DNA of 64,000 nucleotides from Planktosalinus sp963977065 (lineage in GTDB: Bacteria > Bacteroidota > Bacteroidia > Flavobacteriales > Flavobacteriaceae), in assembly GCA_963977065.1 (NCBI GenBank), contig CAXBNF010000004.1, positions 62,001 to 126,000 on the forward strand, given 5' to 3'. Below the pieces are notes generated by a model. It had not been told where the DNA came from. It saw only the letters and a program-made list of their open reading frames with translations, and did not search any database. The number at the start of each line of letters is the position of its first letter. The first letter of the stretch is position 1. Positions 1-8,645 of the stretch are shown here, in pieces. Made by a program: the position numbers and the translations under genes.

Positions 1-1
1 T

Positions 2-331
2 AACCTGCATTATGATCTTTACATCAGTTTTTCTGAAGCAGCCCTTGGAACTTCTAAAGAAATAGATACTGTCACCGGAAAAGTGAGAATTAAAATAGAT
101 GAAGGCGTTCAAAGTGGCAAAATTTTAAGATTGAGAAATAAAGGAATACCCAGCATTAATGGTTATGGTTCCGGAGACCTTTTGGTTCACGTAAATGTAT
201 GGACGCCAAAATCACTTTCGAAAGAACAAAAAGAGTTTTTTGAAAAAATGGCAAACGACCCAAACTTTACACCAAAGCCGGAAAATGACGACAAATCATT
301 TTTTGAAAAAGTAAAGGATATGTTTTCTTAA
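2..331 (+). CDS. dnaJ: Chaperone DnaJ, C-terminal part (5' end outside window)
   Basis: The reading frame is open from base 2 and ends at TAA 329-331, giving about 109 residues. It reads through DLYISFSEAALGT, then VTGKVRIKI and GKILRLRNKG, which match the client-binding domain II of DnaJ/Hsp40, then a short acidic tail ending FFEKVKDMFS. DnaJ stimulates DnaK ATPase and delivers unfolded clients to it in the cytoplasm. The J domain, Gly/Phe linker and zinc centre would lie upstream of the window. A GTG at 83 could be mistaken for a start, but the coding frame clearly continues upstream. The family call is firm; dnaJ against a CbpA-like paralogue cannot be settled without the N-terminus. Confidence 0.9.
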   Translation, partial: NLHYDLYISFSEAALGTSKEIDTVTGKVRIKIDEGVQSGKILRLRNKGIPSINGYGSGDLLVHVNVWTPKSLSKEQKEFFEKMANDPNFTPKPENDDKSFFEKVKDMFS

Positions 332-418
332 ACTATCTGAGTTTAATTTTTTATTGTTATATTTGTTTATGGTTAAGTTTAATTAACCATATTTTTCTTT
401 TTCATAGCAATTTTTTTT

Positions 419-461
419 CCCATCCTATGTTCCTTTAACTTAGGGTGGGTTTTGTTTTTTT
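419..461 (+). terminator. Intrinsic terminator after dnaJ
   Basis: A 9-bp stem (419-427 CCCATCCTA with 441-449 TAGGGTGGG, one G-U pair) with a 13-base loop is followed by a T-rich run at 450-461. It would stop dnaJ transcription before the ABC transporter genes. Confidence 0.75.
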
Positions 462-525
462 AACATACATATGTTTGTAACAGATTTAAAATTAATGATA
501 CAAATAGCTTCAAACAATCAACTTC

Positions 526-1452
526 ATGAGTAACATTTTAGTAGCCAATCAAGTCACAAAAAACTACGGAAACTTCACGGCTTTAAATTCAATTTCAATC
601 GAAGTGCCAACTGGAAGTATTTTTGGACTTTTAGGCCCCAATGGTGCCGGAAAAACTACATTCATACGCATCATTAACCAAATTACAATGCCAGACTCCG
701 GCACCGTTTTTCTCGATGGGGAAGCACTTCAGCCACACCACATTCAGCAAATTGGCTACTTGCCCGAAGAAAGAGGACTTTACAAGTCAATGAAAGTGGG
801 TGAACAGGCGTTGTATCTGGCACAGCTAAAAGGACTTTCTAAAGCGCAGGCAAAAGAACGACTCAAATATTGGTTTGACAGACTCGAAATTGGCAATTGG
901 TGGGACAAAAAAATTGAAGAACTCTCCAAAGGGATGGCTCAAAAAGTGCAATTTATTGTAACTGTTTTGCACGAACCCAAATTGCTCATTTTTGATGAAC
1001 CCTTCAGTGGGTTTGACCCGGTAAATGCCAACTTGATAAAAGATGAAATTCTCGAACTCAGAAATCAAGGAGCAACCATTATTTTCTCAACTCACAGAAT
1101 GGAATCTGTTGAAGAACTCTGTGACCACATTGCTCTAATACACAATGCTAATAAAGTACTCGACGGTAAAGTAACCGACATCAAAAAAACTTATAAATCC
1201 AATACCTATGAAGTGGGTCTAAAAACCGAACATCCCGATAGTTTAAAGAATGATTTATCTCAAAAGTTTGAAGTAAGTCCTGCAACTTTTCAAACACTTG
1301 ATGATGATTTAAAACTCAAAATTAAAATCGAACCCAATTCATCACCCAATGAGTTGATTAACTATTTAACGACAAAGGCTCAGATTAATCATTTTGTTGA
1401 AGTGATACCCAGTGTTAATGATATTTTTATTCAAACTGTTTCAAAATCATAG
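526..1452 (+). CDS. ABC transporter ATP-binding protein (NatA-like)
   Basis: This 308-residue protein is the ATPase subunit of an ABC-2 type exporter. The Walker A motif GPNGAGKTT is at residues 37-45, the signature LSKGM near 133, the Walker B stretch LLIFDEPFSG shortly after, and an H-loop STHRMES near 190. The roughly 85 residues after the nucleotide-binding domain match the C-terminal extension usual in NatA-like ATPases. The next gene starts 2 bases after the stop and encodes the matching membrane subunit, so the two form an operon. The substrate cannot be read from sequence; NatAB homologues are annotated as sodium exporters, but this clade is functionally broad. Confidence 0.9.
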   Translation: MSNILVANQVTKNYGNFTALNSISIEVPTGSIFGLLGPNGAGKTTFIRIINQITMPDSGTVFLDGEALQPHHIQQIGYLPEERGLYKSMKVGEQALYLAQLKGLSKAQAKERLKYWFDRLEIGNWWDKKIEELSKGMAQKVQFIVTVLHEPKLLIFDEPFSGFDPVNANLIKDEILELRNQGATIIFSTHRMESVEELCDHIALIHNANKVLDGKVTDIKKTYKSNTYEVGLKTEHPDSLKNDLSQKFEVSPATFQTLDDDLKLKIKIEPNSSPNELINYLTTKAQINHFVEVIPSVNDIFIQTVSKS

Positions 1453-1454
1453 CT

Positions 1455-2753
1455 ATGCAAAACTTACGACTCATTATAAAACGCGAATTCAACTCCAGAG
1501 TGCGCAACAAATCGTTTATAGTCATGACCATTCTGAGTCCGTTGATTCTAGTGGGAATGATTTTTTTAGTGGTTTTCTTAAGCGGGTTAAATAGTGAAGA
1601 AGTCAGAACGGTAGCAGTACTCGATGAAACGCAACTTTTTGCAGAAGCATTTGAAGACTCAGAAAATTTAAAATTCAAACAGTTAACAGATATTGAACTT
1701 GAATCAGCAAAAGCGATAAGTGAAACTAGCGAATATCACGGTTTATTATATATCCCTCAAACAGAAGATTTATCACAATTAGATAAAAACATTCAGTTTT
1801 TTATTGAGGGCTCACCTAATGTTTCAATCATACAATCCATTGAAAGGACTTTAAACACTACCCTCACCAATATTAAGTTGGAAAACGATGGTGTGGATTT
1901 GTTAAAAATTGAAACATCTAAAACCAATGTGGACATAAAAATTGAAAACTATCAGGGAGAACAAACCTCAAAAATGTCGAGTTGGATCAAAGCAATTTTT
2001 GGTGGTGCTGCGGGTTATTTATTGATGATGTTTATCATTATTTATGGGAATATGGTGATGCGTAGTGTCATTGAAGAAAAAACAAACCGCATTATTGAAA
2101 TTATAATTTCCTCTGTAAAACCGTATCATTTGATGATGGGAAAAATTATTGGAACTTCTCTGGCAGGAGTTACGCAATTTCTTATTTGGGTGGTTTTGGG
2201 TGGAATTTTGATGGTAATTGCAACCAGTGTTTTTGGTCTCAACTTAGAGCCATCAACCATGCCAAGTCAGGAAATGATGGATCAGGCAAACGCTTCAGGA
2301 ATGCAAGCAGTGCTTTATGATATTGCTAGATTACCCATTGCAACATTAATTTTTTCTTTTTTAATATTTTTTATTGGAGGGTATTTTCTATACAGCTCCA
2401 TTTATGCAGCCATTGGAGCAGCAGTTGATAACGAAACAGACACTCAGCAATTTATGTTCCCCATAATTATTCCTTTGATGCTGGCAATGTATGTTGGTTT
2501 TTTTGCTGTGATTGAAAATCCTCACGGTTCAGTTGCTGTCATTTTCTCACACATTCCCCTCACTTCACCCATTGTTATGCTAATGCGCATACCCTTTGGA
2601 GTGCCTTGGTGGGAAATTTTAATTTCTATGTTGCTCTTATTTGCTACATTTGCTTTGGTCGTTTGGTTCGCCGCAAAAATTTACCGTGTTGGTATCTTGA
2701 TGTATGGTAAAAAACCCACTTACAAAGAGTTGTACAAATGGCTGAAATATTAA
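1455..2753 (+). CDS. ABC-2 type transporter permease (NatB-like)
   Basis: A 432-residue membrane subunit. An N-terminal segment (IKREFNSRVRNKSF, then a hydrophobic helix at about residues 21-43) is followed by an extracytoplasmic domain of about 130 residues. A bundle of membrane helices starts near residue 178 and includes the YGNMVMRSVIEEKTNRI sequence typical of ABC-2 permeases. It pairs with the ATPase gene directly upstream (2-base gap) and is followed 7 bases later by a mechanosensitive channel gene, so all three may be co-transcribed. The substrate is unknown. Confidence 0.87.
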   Translation: MQNLRLIIKREFNSRVRNKSFIVMTILSPLILVGMIFLVVFLSGLNSEEVRTVAVLDETQLFAEAFEDSENLKFKQLTDIELESAKAISETSEYHGLLYIPQTEDLSQLDKNIQFFIEGSPNVSIIQSIERTLNTTLTNIKLENDGVDLLKIETSKTNVDIKIENYQGEQTSKMSSWIKAIFGGAAGYLLMMFIIIYGNMVMRSVIEEKTNRIIEIIISSVKPYHLMMGKIIGTSLAGVTQFLIWVVLGGILMVIATSVFGLNLEPSTMPSQEMMDQANASGMQAVLYDIARLPIATLIFSFLIFFIGGYFLYSSIYAAIGAAVDNETDTQQFMFPIIIPLMLAMYVGFFAVIENPHGSVAVIFSHIPLTSPIVMLMRIPFGVPWWEILISMLLLFATFALVVWFAAKIYRVGILMYGKKPTYKELYKWLKY

Positions 2754-2760
2754 AAAAATT

Positions 2761-3657
2761 ATGGAAAACAAGCTAGAAAACGTAAAAGATGCAATTCCCA
2801 ATTCTTTTTGGAACACTTTTAATGATTTTCTACAATTTGAACTCATTCGCTTTGGCAATGAAAGTAATGCTATCGTCATCACGGTGGGACTCCTATTATT
2901 ACTTATTACCTCACTATTTTTAGTAAAAATTATCCTTCGACTCATCCGTAAAGTCTATACCCGTAAACTTGATCCGGATGAGAAATTGCGTTTTCTGGGC
3001 GCTTTTAATTTTATAGGGTACTTGGTGTACATTCTTGTTTTTGTTTCCGTTTTAAGCTCTGCAGGCATTGATATCACATTGCTATTAACAGCAACTGCTG
3101 TGATTTTTATTGGTCTGGGACTTGCGATGCGCGAAATTTTCCAGGACATCATTGGCGGTATTTACATCATCCTGGATAAATCTGTTCAGGCCGGGGATAT
3201 TATTGAAGTCAATGGTATTGTGTGCAAAGTTTTTGACACCAAACTGCGCACCACAAGAGCCGTTTCCAGAGATGAAAAAGTGATTGTTATTCCCAATCAT
3301 AAGTTTGTAACAGACAATGTGATTAATTATACCCAAAACTACAAAAATACACGGCAATCAGTTAGTGTAAGAGTTGCTCTCGATGCAGATGTTGAACTGG
3401 TTAAGCAAATCCTCATAGACGCAGCCATGTCGCAAAAGAAAATACTAAAAACCCCTGAACCCTTTGTGTTTTTTGAAGACTTTGGCGAATATGCACTTCA
3501 TTTTGGAGTTTACTTTTTCATTTCAGAAAGCTTTAAAGAGCCAAAAATTAAAAGTGATTTGCGATTTACAATCGAAAAAGAATTTAGAAAAAACAAGATT
3601 AAATTTCCCTATCCACAACGAGATATTCATATCAAAGAGAATTCAAACTCAAAATAA
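2761..3657 (+). CDS. MscS-family small-conductance mechanosensitive channel
   Basis: A 298-residue protein with three predicted membrane helices (about residues 35-60, 75-98, 100-125), then the MscS pore and beta-domain region: GLGLAMREIFQDIIGGIYI, followed by GDIIEVNGIVCKV and VIVIPNHKFVTDNVINYT. The soluble alpha/beta domain ends with DIHIKEN. MscS channels open under membrane tension and release solutes during hypo-osmotic shock. The length fits the compact form of the family. It lies 7 bases after the ABC permease and 14 bases before the response regulator, consistent with one transcription unit but not proof of a shared function. Confidence 0.9.
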   Translation: MENKLENVKDAIPNSFWNTFNDFLQFELIRFGNESNAIVITVGLLLLLITSLFLVKIILRLIRKVYTRKLDPDEKLRFLGAFNFIGYLVYILVFVSVLSSAGIDITLLLTATAVIFIGLGLAMREIFQDIIGGIYIILDKSVQAGDIIEVNGIVCKVFDTKLRTTRAVSRDEKVIVIPNHKFVTDNVINYTQNYKNTRQSVSVRVALDADVELVKQILIDAAMSQKKILKTPEPFVFFEDFGEYALHFGVYFFISESFKEPKIKSDLRFTIEKEFRKNKIKFPYPQRDIHIKENSNSK

Positions 3658-3671
3658 AAAGTATTCACATC

Positions 3672-4835
3672 ATGCCAAAAATTTTAATCATTGAAGACGA
3701 GGCCGCCATCAGAAGAGTTTTAGTAAAAATTTTAACTGAAGAAAGTGAAAGCAATCAGGTTTTTGAAGCCCAAGACGGTCTCACCGGAATGGAGCTCATC
3801 AAAAATGAAGATTTTGACCTCATCCTTTGTGATATTAAAATGCCAAAAATGGATGGGGTAGAAGTTCTGGAAGCGACCAAAAAAATTAAACCAGAAATTC
3901 CTATGGTGATGATTTCCGGTCACGGTGACCTGGATGTGGCAGTAAATACAATGCGCCTTGGTGCCTTTGATTATATTTCAAAACCCCCGGACCTCAATCG
4001 CTTGCTAAATACTGTGCGCATTGCCCTGGATAGAAAAGAGCTCGTGGTTGAAAATAAGCAACTCAAGAAAAAGGTCAGTAAAAATTATGAAATGGTGGGG
4101 GAGTCAAAAGCGATTCAACATATCAAAGATATGATTGAAAAAGTGGCACCCACAGAAGCCCGTGTGCTCATAACAGGACCCAACGGCACCGGAAAAGAAC
4201 TCGTAGCCCACTGGATTCATGAAAAAAGCGAACGGTCTAAAGGTCCTATGATAGAAGTCAATTGTGCAGCCATCCCGCCGGAGTTGATAGAAAGTGAACT
4301 TTTTGGACACATCAAAGGGGCGTTTACATCAGCCATCAAAGACCGCGCAGGTAAATTTGAAGCTGCAAATGGAGGCACACTTTTTCTAGACGAAATAGGG
4401 GATATGAGCCTAGCCGTGCAAGCAAAGGTATTGCGAGCACTTCAGGAAGGAAAAGTACAGCGTGTGGGAAATGACAAGGACATCAAAGTAGATGTCAGAG
4501 TCGTTGCCGCAACCAACAAAAACCTGAAAGAGGAGATTAAAGAGCACCGTTTCAGAGAGGATTTATACCATCGTTTGGCAGTGATTTTAATTGAAGTCCC
4601 TTCATTAAATGACCGCAGAGACGACATCCCTTTATTAATAGATTTCTTTACAGACAAAATTTCCCAAGAACAAGGCACCGCTAAAAAAGAGTTTAGCAAA
4701 CAAGCCATCAAACTCCTTCAGGCCTATGACTGGACCGGGAATATCAGAGAATTGCGCAATGTGGTTGAAAGATTGATTATCCTTGGCGGTAAAGAAATCA
4801 CAGAAGAAGATGTAAAACTATTTGCAACTAAATAA
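3672..4835 (+). CDS. Sigma-54-type response regulator lacking a DNA-binding domain
   Basis: The 387 residues divide into a receiver domain and an AAA+ domain. The receiver has acidic residues E8/D9, phospho-acceptor D54, S82 and K104. The AAA+ domain has Walker A GPNGTGKE at 169-176, the sigma-54 contact loop at 216-221 reading GAFTSA instead of GAFTGA, and Walker B GTLFLDE at 235-241. The protein ends with ITEEDVKLFATK about 15 residues after the AAA+ fold, so the usual C-terminal Fis-type helix-turn-helix is absent. NtrC-family proteins of this layout activate sigma-54 RNA polymerase in an ATP-dependent way. Without the HTH it could act from solution or via a partner. No kinase gene is adjacent. 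Confidence 0.88.
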   Translation: MPKILIIEDEAAIRRVLVKILTEESESNQVFEAQDGLTGMELIKNEDFDLILCDIKMPKMDGVEVLEATKKIKPEIPMVMISGHGDLDVAVNTMRLGAFDYISKPPDLNRLLNTVRIALDRKELVVENKQLKKKVSKNYEMVGESKAIQHIKDMIEKVAPTEARVLITGPNGTGKELVAHWIHEKSERSKGPMIEVNCAAIPPELIESELFGHIKGAFTSAIKDRAGKFEAANGGTLFLDEIGDMSLAVQAKVLRALQEGKVQRVGNDKDIKVDVRVVAATNKNLKEEIKEHRFREDLYHRLAVILIEVPSLNDRRDDIPLLIDFFTDKISQEQGTAKKEFSKQAIKLLQAYDWTGNIRELRNVVERLIILGGKEITEEDVKLFATK

Positions 4836-4883
4836 CTAATTACAAAACTTTCTTATCTTTAGAAATTCAAGCAAATTCTAAAA

Positions 4884-5762
4884 ATGAATAATATCAATCT
4901 TCAGCAATTTAAAATTACAAAACCTGTTTCAATCAAAGACCTGCCCACAAGCTTTCCGCTTGAAGCATCCAAAAAGAAAATAGAAAAAGAACTCAAAAAA
5001 ACCAGACGCAAATTGGGCGAACTTCAAAATACCCAATATGCACATGGGAAGTATGGTGTGTTGGTTTGTTTACAGGCCATGGATACCGCAGGAAAAGACA
5101 GCCTCATCAGGGAAGTTTTTAAAGATTTTAACGTGCGTGGTGTAGAAAATCATAGTTTTAAAACCCCCTCTCAAAAAGAATTGCGTTATAATTATTTATG
5201 GAGGCATCAGGTAGCACTCCCTCAAAGAGGAAAATATGCCGTGTTTAACCGCACCCACTATGAAAATGTGCTTGTAACCCGTGTGCATCCACATTATATT
5301 CTTAACGAAAACATTCCCGGTATTGAAACTGTCGATGATATTGATGATGCTTTTTGGGAAAAACGTTTTGAACAAATCAATAATTTTGAAAAAACCGTTT
5401 CCGAAAACGGAACCATCATTATTAAATTCTTTCTCAATATTTCCAAAGAAGAACAAAAATTCAGGCTGTTAAGACGTCTCGACAAACCCAATAAAAACTG
5501 GAAATTTTCTCCCGGTGACCTTAAAGAACGCAAGCTTTGGGACACCTATATGAACTATTATGAAGAAATTTTCAACAAATCATCAAAAGACCACGCGCCC
5601 TGGTATTGCATACCTGCAGATGATAAGGAAACTGCCCGATTACTGGTAGCAAAAATTCTTCTCAACACGATAGAAGCATATACAGACATAGTTGAACCCG
5701 AATTACCTGATGAACTAAAAGCCCAAATCCCTGATTATATCAAGCAATTGGAAAATGACTAG
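4884..5762 (+). CDS. Polyphosphate kinase 2 family protein
   Basis: A 292-residue PPK2 nucleotide kinase, which uses polyphosphate to phosphorylate ADP/GDP or AMP. The P-loop reads AMDTAGKDS at residues 65-73. The lid region FKTPSQKELRYNYLWR and the Walker B-like stretch YAVFNRTHYENVLVTRVHP follow, with conserved basic residues at RRLDKPNKNWKFSPGD. The FNRTHYE version of the second motif, with N in place of D, resembles the class III PPK2 group acting on both AMP and ADP, but the class assignment is tentative. The downstream membrane protein gene overlaps its stop by 8 bases. Confidence 0.88.
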   Translation: MNNINLQQFKITKPVSIKDLPTSFPLEASKKKIEKELKKTRRKLGELQNTQYAHGKYGVLVCLQAMDTAGKDSLIREVFKDFNVRGVENHSFKTPSQKELRYNYLWRHQVALPQRGKYAVFNRTHYENVLVTRVHPHYILNENIPGIETVDDIDDAFWEKRFEQINNFEKTVSENGTIIIKFFLNISKEEQKFRLLRRLDKPNKNWKFSPGDLKERKLWDTYMNYYEEIFNKSSKDHAPWYCIPADDKETARLLVAKILLNTIEAYTDIVEPELPDELKAQIPDYIKQLEND

Positions 5763-6246
5763 GACCTCTATGACACCAAAAACATTTGTGAACACACTCT
5801 CAATACTGCACCTTGCTTTTTTTGCGAGTATGTTGGGTTTTGCAATGATAGTTTATATAATAATTCAAAACCATACACTTGATATGGAAACTATCGACAC
5901 TACATTTATTGTGGTTGTTTTATTCTTAACTTTATTTGGTGTGTTTGGAGGAAACATGATTAAGAATAATGTTTTGACAACAGCACATTCAAAAAACAGC
6001 TTACGCGAAAAGCTGAGCGTATATCAATCCGCTAGCCTCATTAGATATGCGACTCTGGAAGCACCGGCACTATTTGCAATAGTTTCTTATTTTTTAACGG
6101 AACAATTTTTATTTTTACTCATTGCTTTGGCAATTATGTTTTACTTTTTTTCTCTTAAACCCAATAAATTAAAAATTGGCTCAGAACTTCGGTTAAATAG
6201 AGAGGAACAGATGCAATTCAATAAAGAAAATCAAGAATTAAATTAA
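5755..6246 (+). CDS. Conserved four-helix membrane protein, function unknown
   Basis: A 163-residue protein with four strongly hydrophobic segments (about residues 14-36, 49-70, 103-118, 120-138), a short polar loop after helix 2 (TTAHSKNSLREKLSVYQ) and a charged C-terminal tail. It overlaps the PPK2 stop codon by 8 bases, so the two are translationally linked. No domain was recognised. A later ATG at 5770 (second Met) would also work and would remove the overlap. No function is proposed. Confidence 0.75.
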   Translation: MTRTSMTPKTFVNTLSILHLAFFASMLGFAMIVYIIIQNHTLDMETIDTTFIVVVLFLTLFGVFGGNMIKNNVLTTAHSKNSLREKLSVYQSASLIRYATLEAPALFAIVSYFLTEQFLFLLIALAIMFYFFSLKPNKLKIGSELRLNREEQMQFNKENQELN

Positions 6247-6253
6247 TTTACTT

Positions 6254-7657
6254 ATGAAAAAATTACTCATTATTCCATTTGCACTTTTACTGTTTTGGAC
6301 TGCTCATCCGCAAAAAGTAAATGAGGAAGACTCCATAATGCTTCGAAAAATTTATGATGAAGCACTTGTTAATGGAAAGAGTTATGAATGGCTCAGGCAC
6401 ATCACAAAAAATATCGGTCATCGCCTCTCGGGCTCAGTGGGAGCTGAAAGAGCGGTTGAATATACAAAACAAGAACTTGATCAACTCAACTTGGATAAGG
6501 TCTGGCTACAGTCAGTTATGGTTCCCAAATGGGTGAGAGGCATCAAAGAATATGCATACATAGAAACCTCTCCGGGAAATACTACCGTTGTAAACATCAG
6601 AGCACTGGGTGGTTCCACCTCTACACCCCAAGGCGGACTTAAAGCAGGTATCATTGAAGTACAGGGTATTGAGGGCTTGAAAAAATTGAATCGAAGTGAT
6701 GTAGAGGGTAAAATTGTGTTTTTTAATAAAGCCATGGATCCACGGTTTATTGAAACCTTTGGCGATTATGGAAACACCGTGAGTCAGCGTTCCAGCGGGG
6801 CCTATGAGGCATCAAAATTAGGTGCTGTTGGGGTGATTGTGCGTTCAGTAACATTAAAAGAGCACGAAACCCCACATAGTGGAGGTATGTCATACAGAGA
6901 CCTCCCCTTAGATCAATACATTCCGGCAGCAGCCATTAGCACTACACACGCAAATGTTTTAAGCAGTATGCTCAAATTACAACCCGATTTGCAATTTTAT
7001 TTTAACCAAACCAGCAAAATGATGCCCGATGTAGAGTCTCATAATGTTATTGGAGAGATTAAAGGAAGTGTTCACCCTGAAAGAATTATTGTGGTTGGTG
7101 CACATCTTGACTCCTGGGATTTGGGCGAAGGAGCTCATGACGATGGAGCCGGCGTGGTTCAATCGATGGAAGTGATGAGAATGTTGAAAGAGCTCAATTA
7201 CAAGCCCAAACATACCATCAGGGTTGTGCTGTTTATGAATGAAGAAAACGGTACAAGAGGTGCCAGAAAATATGCAGAAGAAGCAGACAAAAATACAGAA
7301 CCACACATTTTTGGAATTGAAAGTGATGCCGGTGGTTTTTCTCCCCGTGGTTTTTCATTTGCTTGCTCTGACGAGGAGTTGGCCTATTTAAAGCAATGGC
7401 AACCACTTTTTGAACCCTATCTGGCCAATTTATTCGTAAAGGGGTTTAGTGGTGTGGATATCAGACCCCTTGAAAAAGAAAACAATATTATGACCGGCTT
7501 AAAAGTAGATTCACAACGCTATTTTGACATCCACCACGCAGAAACGGATGTCTTAGAACTGGTGAGCAGAAGAGAGCTGGAACTGGGTGCCGCCGCCATG
7601 ACATCGATTATTTATCTAATTGATAAGTATGGAACTGTGAATTATCCGGTGGAATAA
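6254..7657 (+). CDS. Secreted M28-family zinc peptidase (carboxypeptidase Q-like)
   Basis: A 467-residue protein with an N-terminal signal peptide (MKKLLIIPFALLLFWTAHPQ). A protease-associated insertion spans roughly residues 110-230 and the catalytic M28 domain follows. The di-zinc site is visible: GAHLDSWDLGEGAHDDGAG gives the first His and Asp and the bridging Asp, NEENGTRGA gives the general-base and metal Glu, ESDAGG the next Asp and HHAETD the last His. Length and layout match plasma glutamate carboxypeptidase/carboxypeptidase Q homologues, which cleave dipeptides or short peptides. It is probably periplasmic or outer-surface. A hairpin terminator follows at 7681-7720. Confidence 0.88.
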   Translation: MKKLLIIPFALLLFWTAHPQKVNEEDSIMLRKIYDEALVNGKSYEWLRHITKNIGHRLSGSVGAERAVEYTKQELDQLNLDKVWLQSVMVPKWVRGIKEYAYIETSPGNTTVVNIRALGGSTSTPQGGLKAGIIEVQGIEGLKKLNRSDVEGKIVFFNKAMDPRFIETFGDYGNTVSQRSSGAYEASKLGAVGVIVRSVTLKEHETPHSGGMSYRDLPLDQYIPAAAISTTHANVLSSMLKLQPDLQFYFNQTSKMMPDVESHNVIGEIKGSVHPERIIVVGAHLDSWDLGEGAHDDGAGVVQSMEVMRMLKELNYKPKHTIRVVLFMNEENGTRGARKYAEEADKNTEPHIFGIESDAGGFSPRGFSFACSDEELAYLKQWQPLFEPYLANLFVKGFSGVDIRPLEKENNIMTGLKVDSQRYFDIHHAETDVLELVSRRELELGAAAMTSIIYLIDKYGTVNYPVE

Positions 7658-7680
7658 AATCTAAATTTCAAACAAGATTA

Positions 7681-7720
7681 AACACCCTTGTATATCTTTT
7701 ATGAGGGTGTTTTTCTTTTA
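7681..7720 (+). terminator. Terminator between convergent genes
   Basis: Stem AACACCCT (7681-7688) pairs with AGGGTGTT (7704-7711) and is followed by a T-rich run. It terminates the M28 peptidase gene; the convergent hydroxylase gene ends inside it, so it probably works for both strands. Confidence 0.75.
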
Positions 7721-8580
7721 AACGGATACACCATCTGCCCTGTAAAATCTTCGGGAAAGTCCTCATCGTTGTGAAATCCTAGCTCAATATCTCTTCCGTC
7801 ATTAGGCACATAAGCAGTTTTAAACAAATAATCCCAGATACTTAAAGTAAGGCCAAAATTCATTCCATAAGGGTGTTCTTTGGGCAATTGCTTACTGTGG
7901 TGCCAGATGTGCATTTTTGGATTGTTAAAGATATAACCAAAAATACCATAACTCCAGCCCACATTGGCGTGATTGAGGTGCCCCACCAAGACGGTAAACA
8001 TATGAACCACAAAAAACTCCTGTATGCCAAAACCAATCATCGCCAGCGGCACATACTGAACGGTTTTATAAAAAATACTTTCCATAAAATGAAACCGAAA
8101 CTGCGCTGCAAATCCCATTTCCTTCACACTGTGATGCACTTTGTGAAATTGCCAAAGCCACGGGCGTTTGTGCAATTGCCGGTGCACATTCCATTGAATA
8201 AAATCGGCGATGATAAACATGATGAGTAGTTGTGACCACGCAGGAAGGCTCTGCACATTAATGGCCACCAGATTGGTAATGCCAAAGAGCCCCAAGAAAT
8301 CATTAAATAGCTCGACCCCAACATTGGAAATAGCATTATAGCCTACCAACGAAAAAATGAAAAAATTAAACACAATATAAAAGCTATCAAGCCAGAACCC
8401 ACGCCTGAATATTTTTTGATTCTTACGCCAGGGAATGATGATTTCAATCACCCAAACAAGAAGAGATAAGGCAATCAACCAATAAAAATAATTGGTCCAC
8501 GAGGGGTTTGAAATTTCACTAATCAAATAATGATAATAATCTGAAAAGGAATTTTTAGCAATGTGGATGTATTTTTCCAT
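7699..8580 (-). CDS. Sterol desaturase / fatty acid hydroxylase family membrane protein
   Basis: A 293-residue membrane-bound di-iron oxygenase. Several hydrophobic helices surround the clustered histidine motifs of the superfamily: HRQLH, then HKVHHS about ten residues later, a lone His at GHLNHANVG, and MHIWHHSK near the end of the core. These motifs bind two irons and hydroxylate or desaturate lipid-like substrates at the membrane face. The actual substrate (sterol, carotenoid, fatty acid or sphingolipid-like) cannot be told. It is convergent with the M28 gene and lies downstream of a second M28 peptidase on the same strand, 65 bases away. Confidence 0.87.
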   Translation of the reverse strand: MEKYIHIAKNSFSDYYHYLISEISNPSWTNYFYWLIALSLLVWVIEIIIPWRKNQKIFRRGFWLDSFYIVFNFFIFSLVGYNAISNVGVELFNDFLGLFGITNLVAINVQSLPAWSQLLIMFIIADFIQWNVHRQLHKRPWLWQFHKVHHSVKEMGFAAQFRFHFMESIFYKTVQYVPLAMIGFGIQEFFVVHMFTVLVGHLNHANVGWSYGIFGYIFNNPKMHIWHHSKQLPKEHPYGMNFGLTLSIWDYLFKTAYVPNDGRDIELGFHNDEDFPEDFTGQMVYPFKRKTPS

Positions 8581-8645
8581 AGTATTTTAATTACGCAAAG
8601 CTACCCAAACCGGTTTTTTCTGTAAGTAACATCTGTTACACTGGC

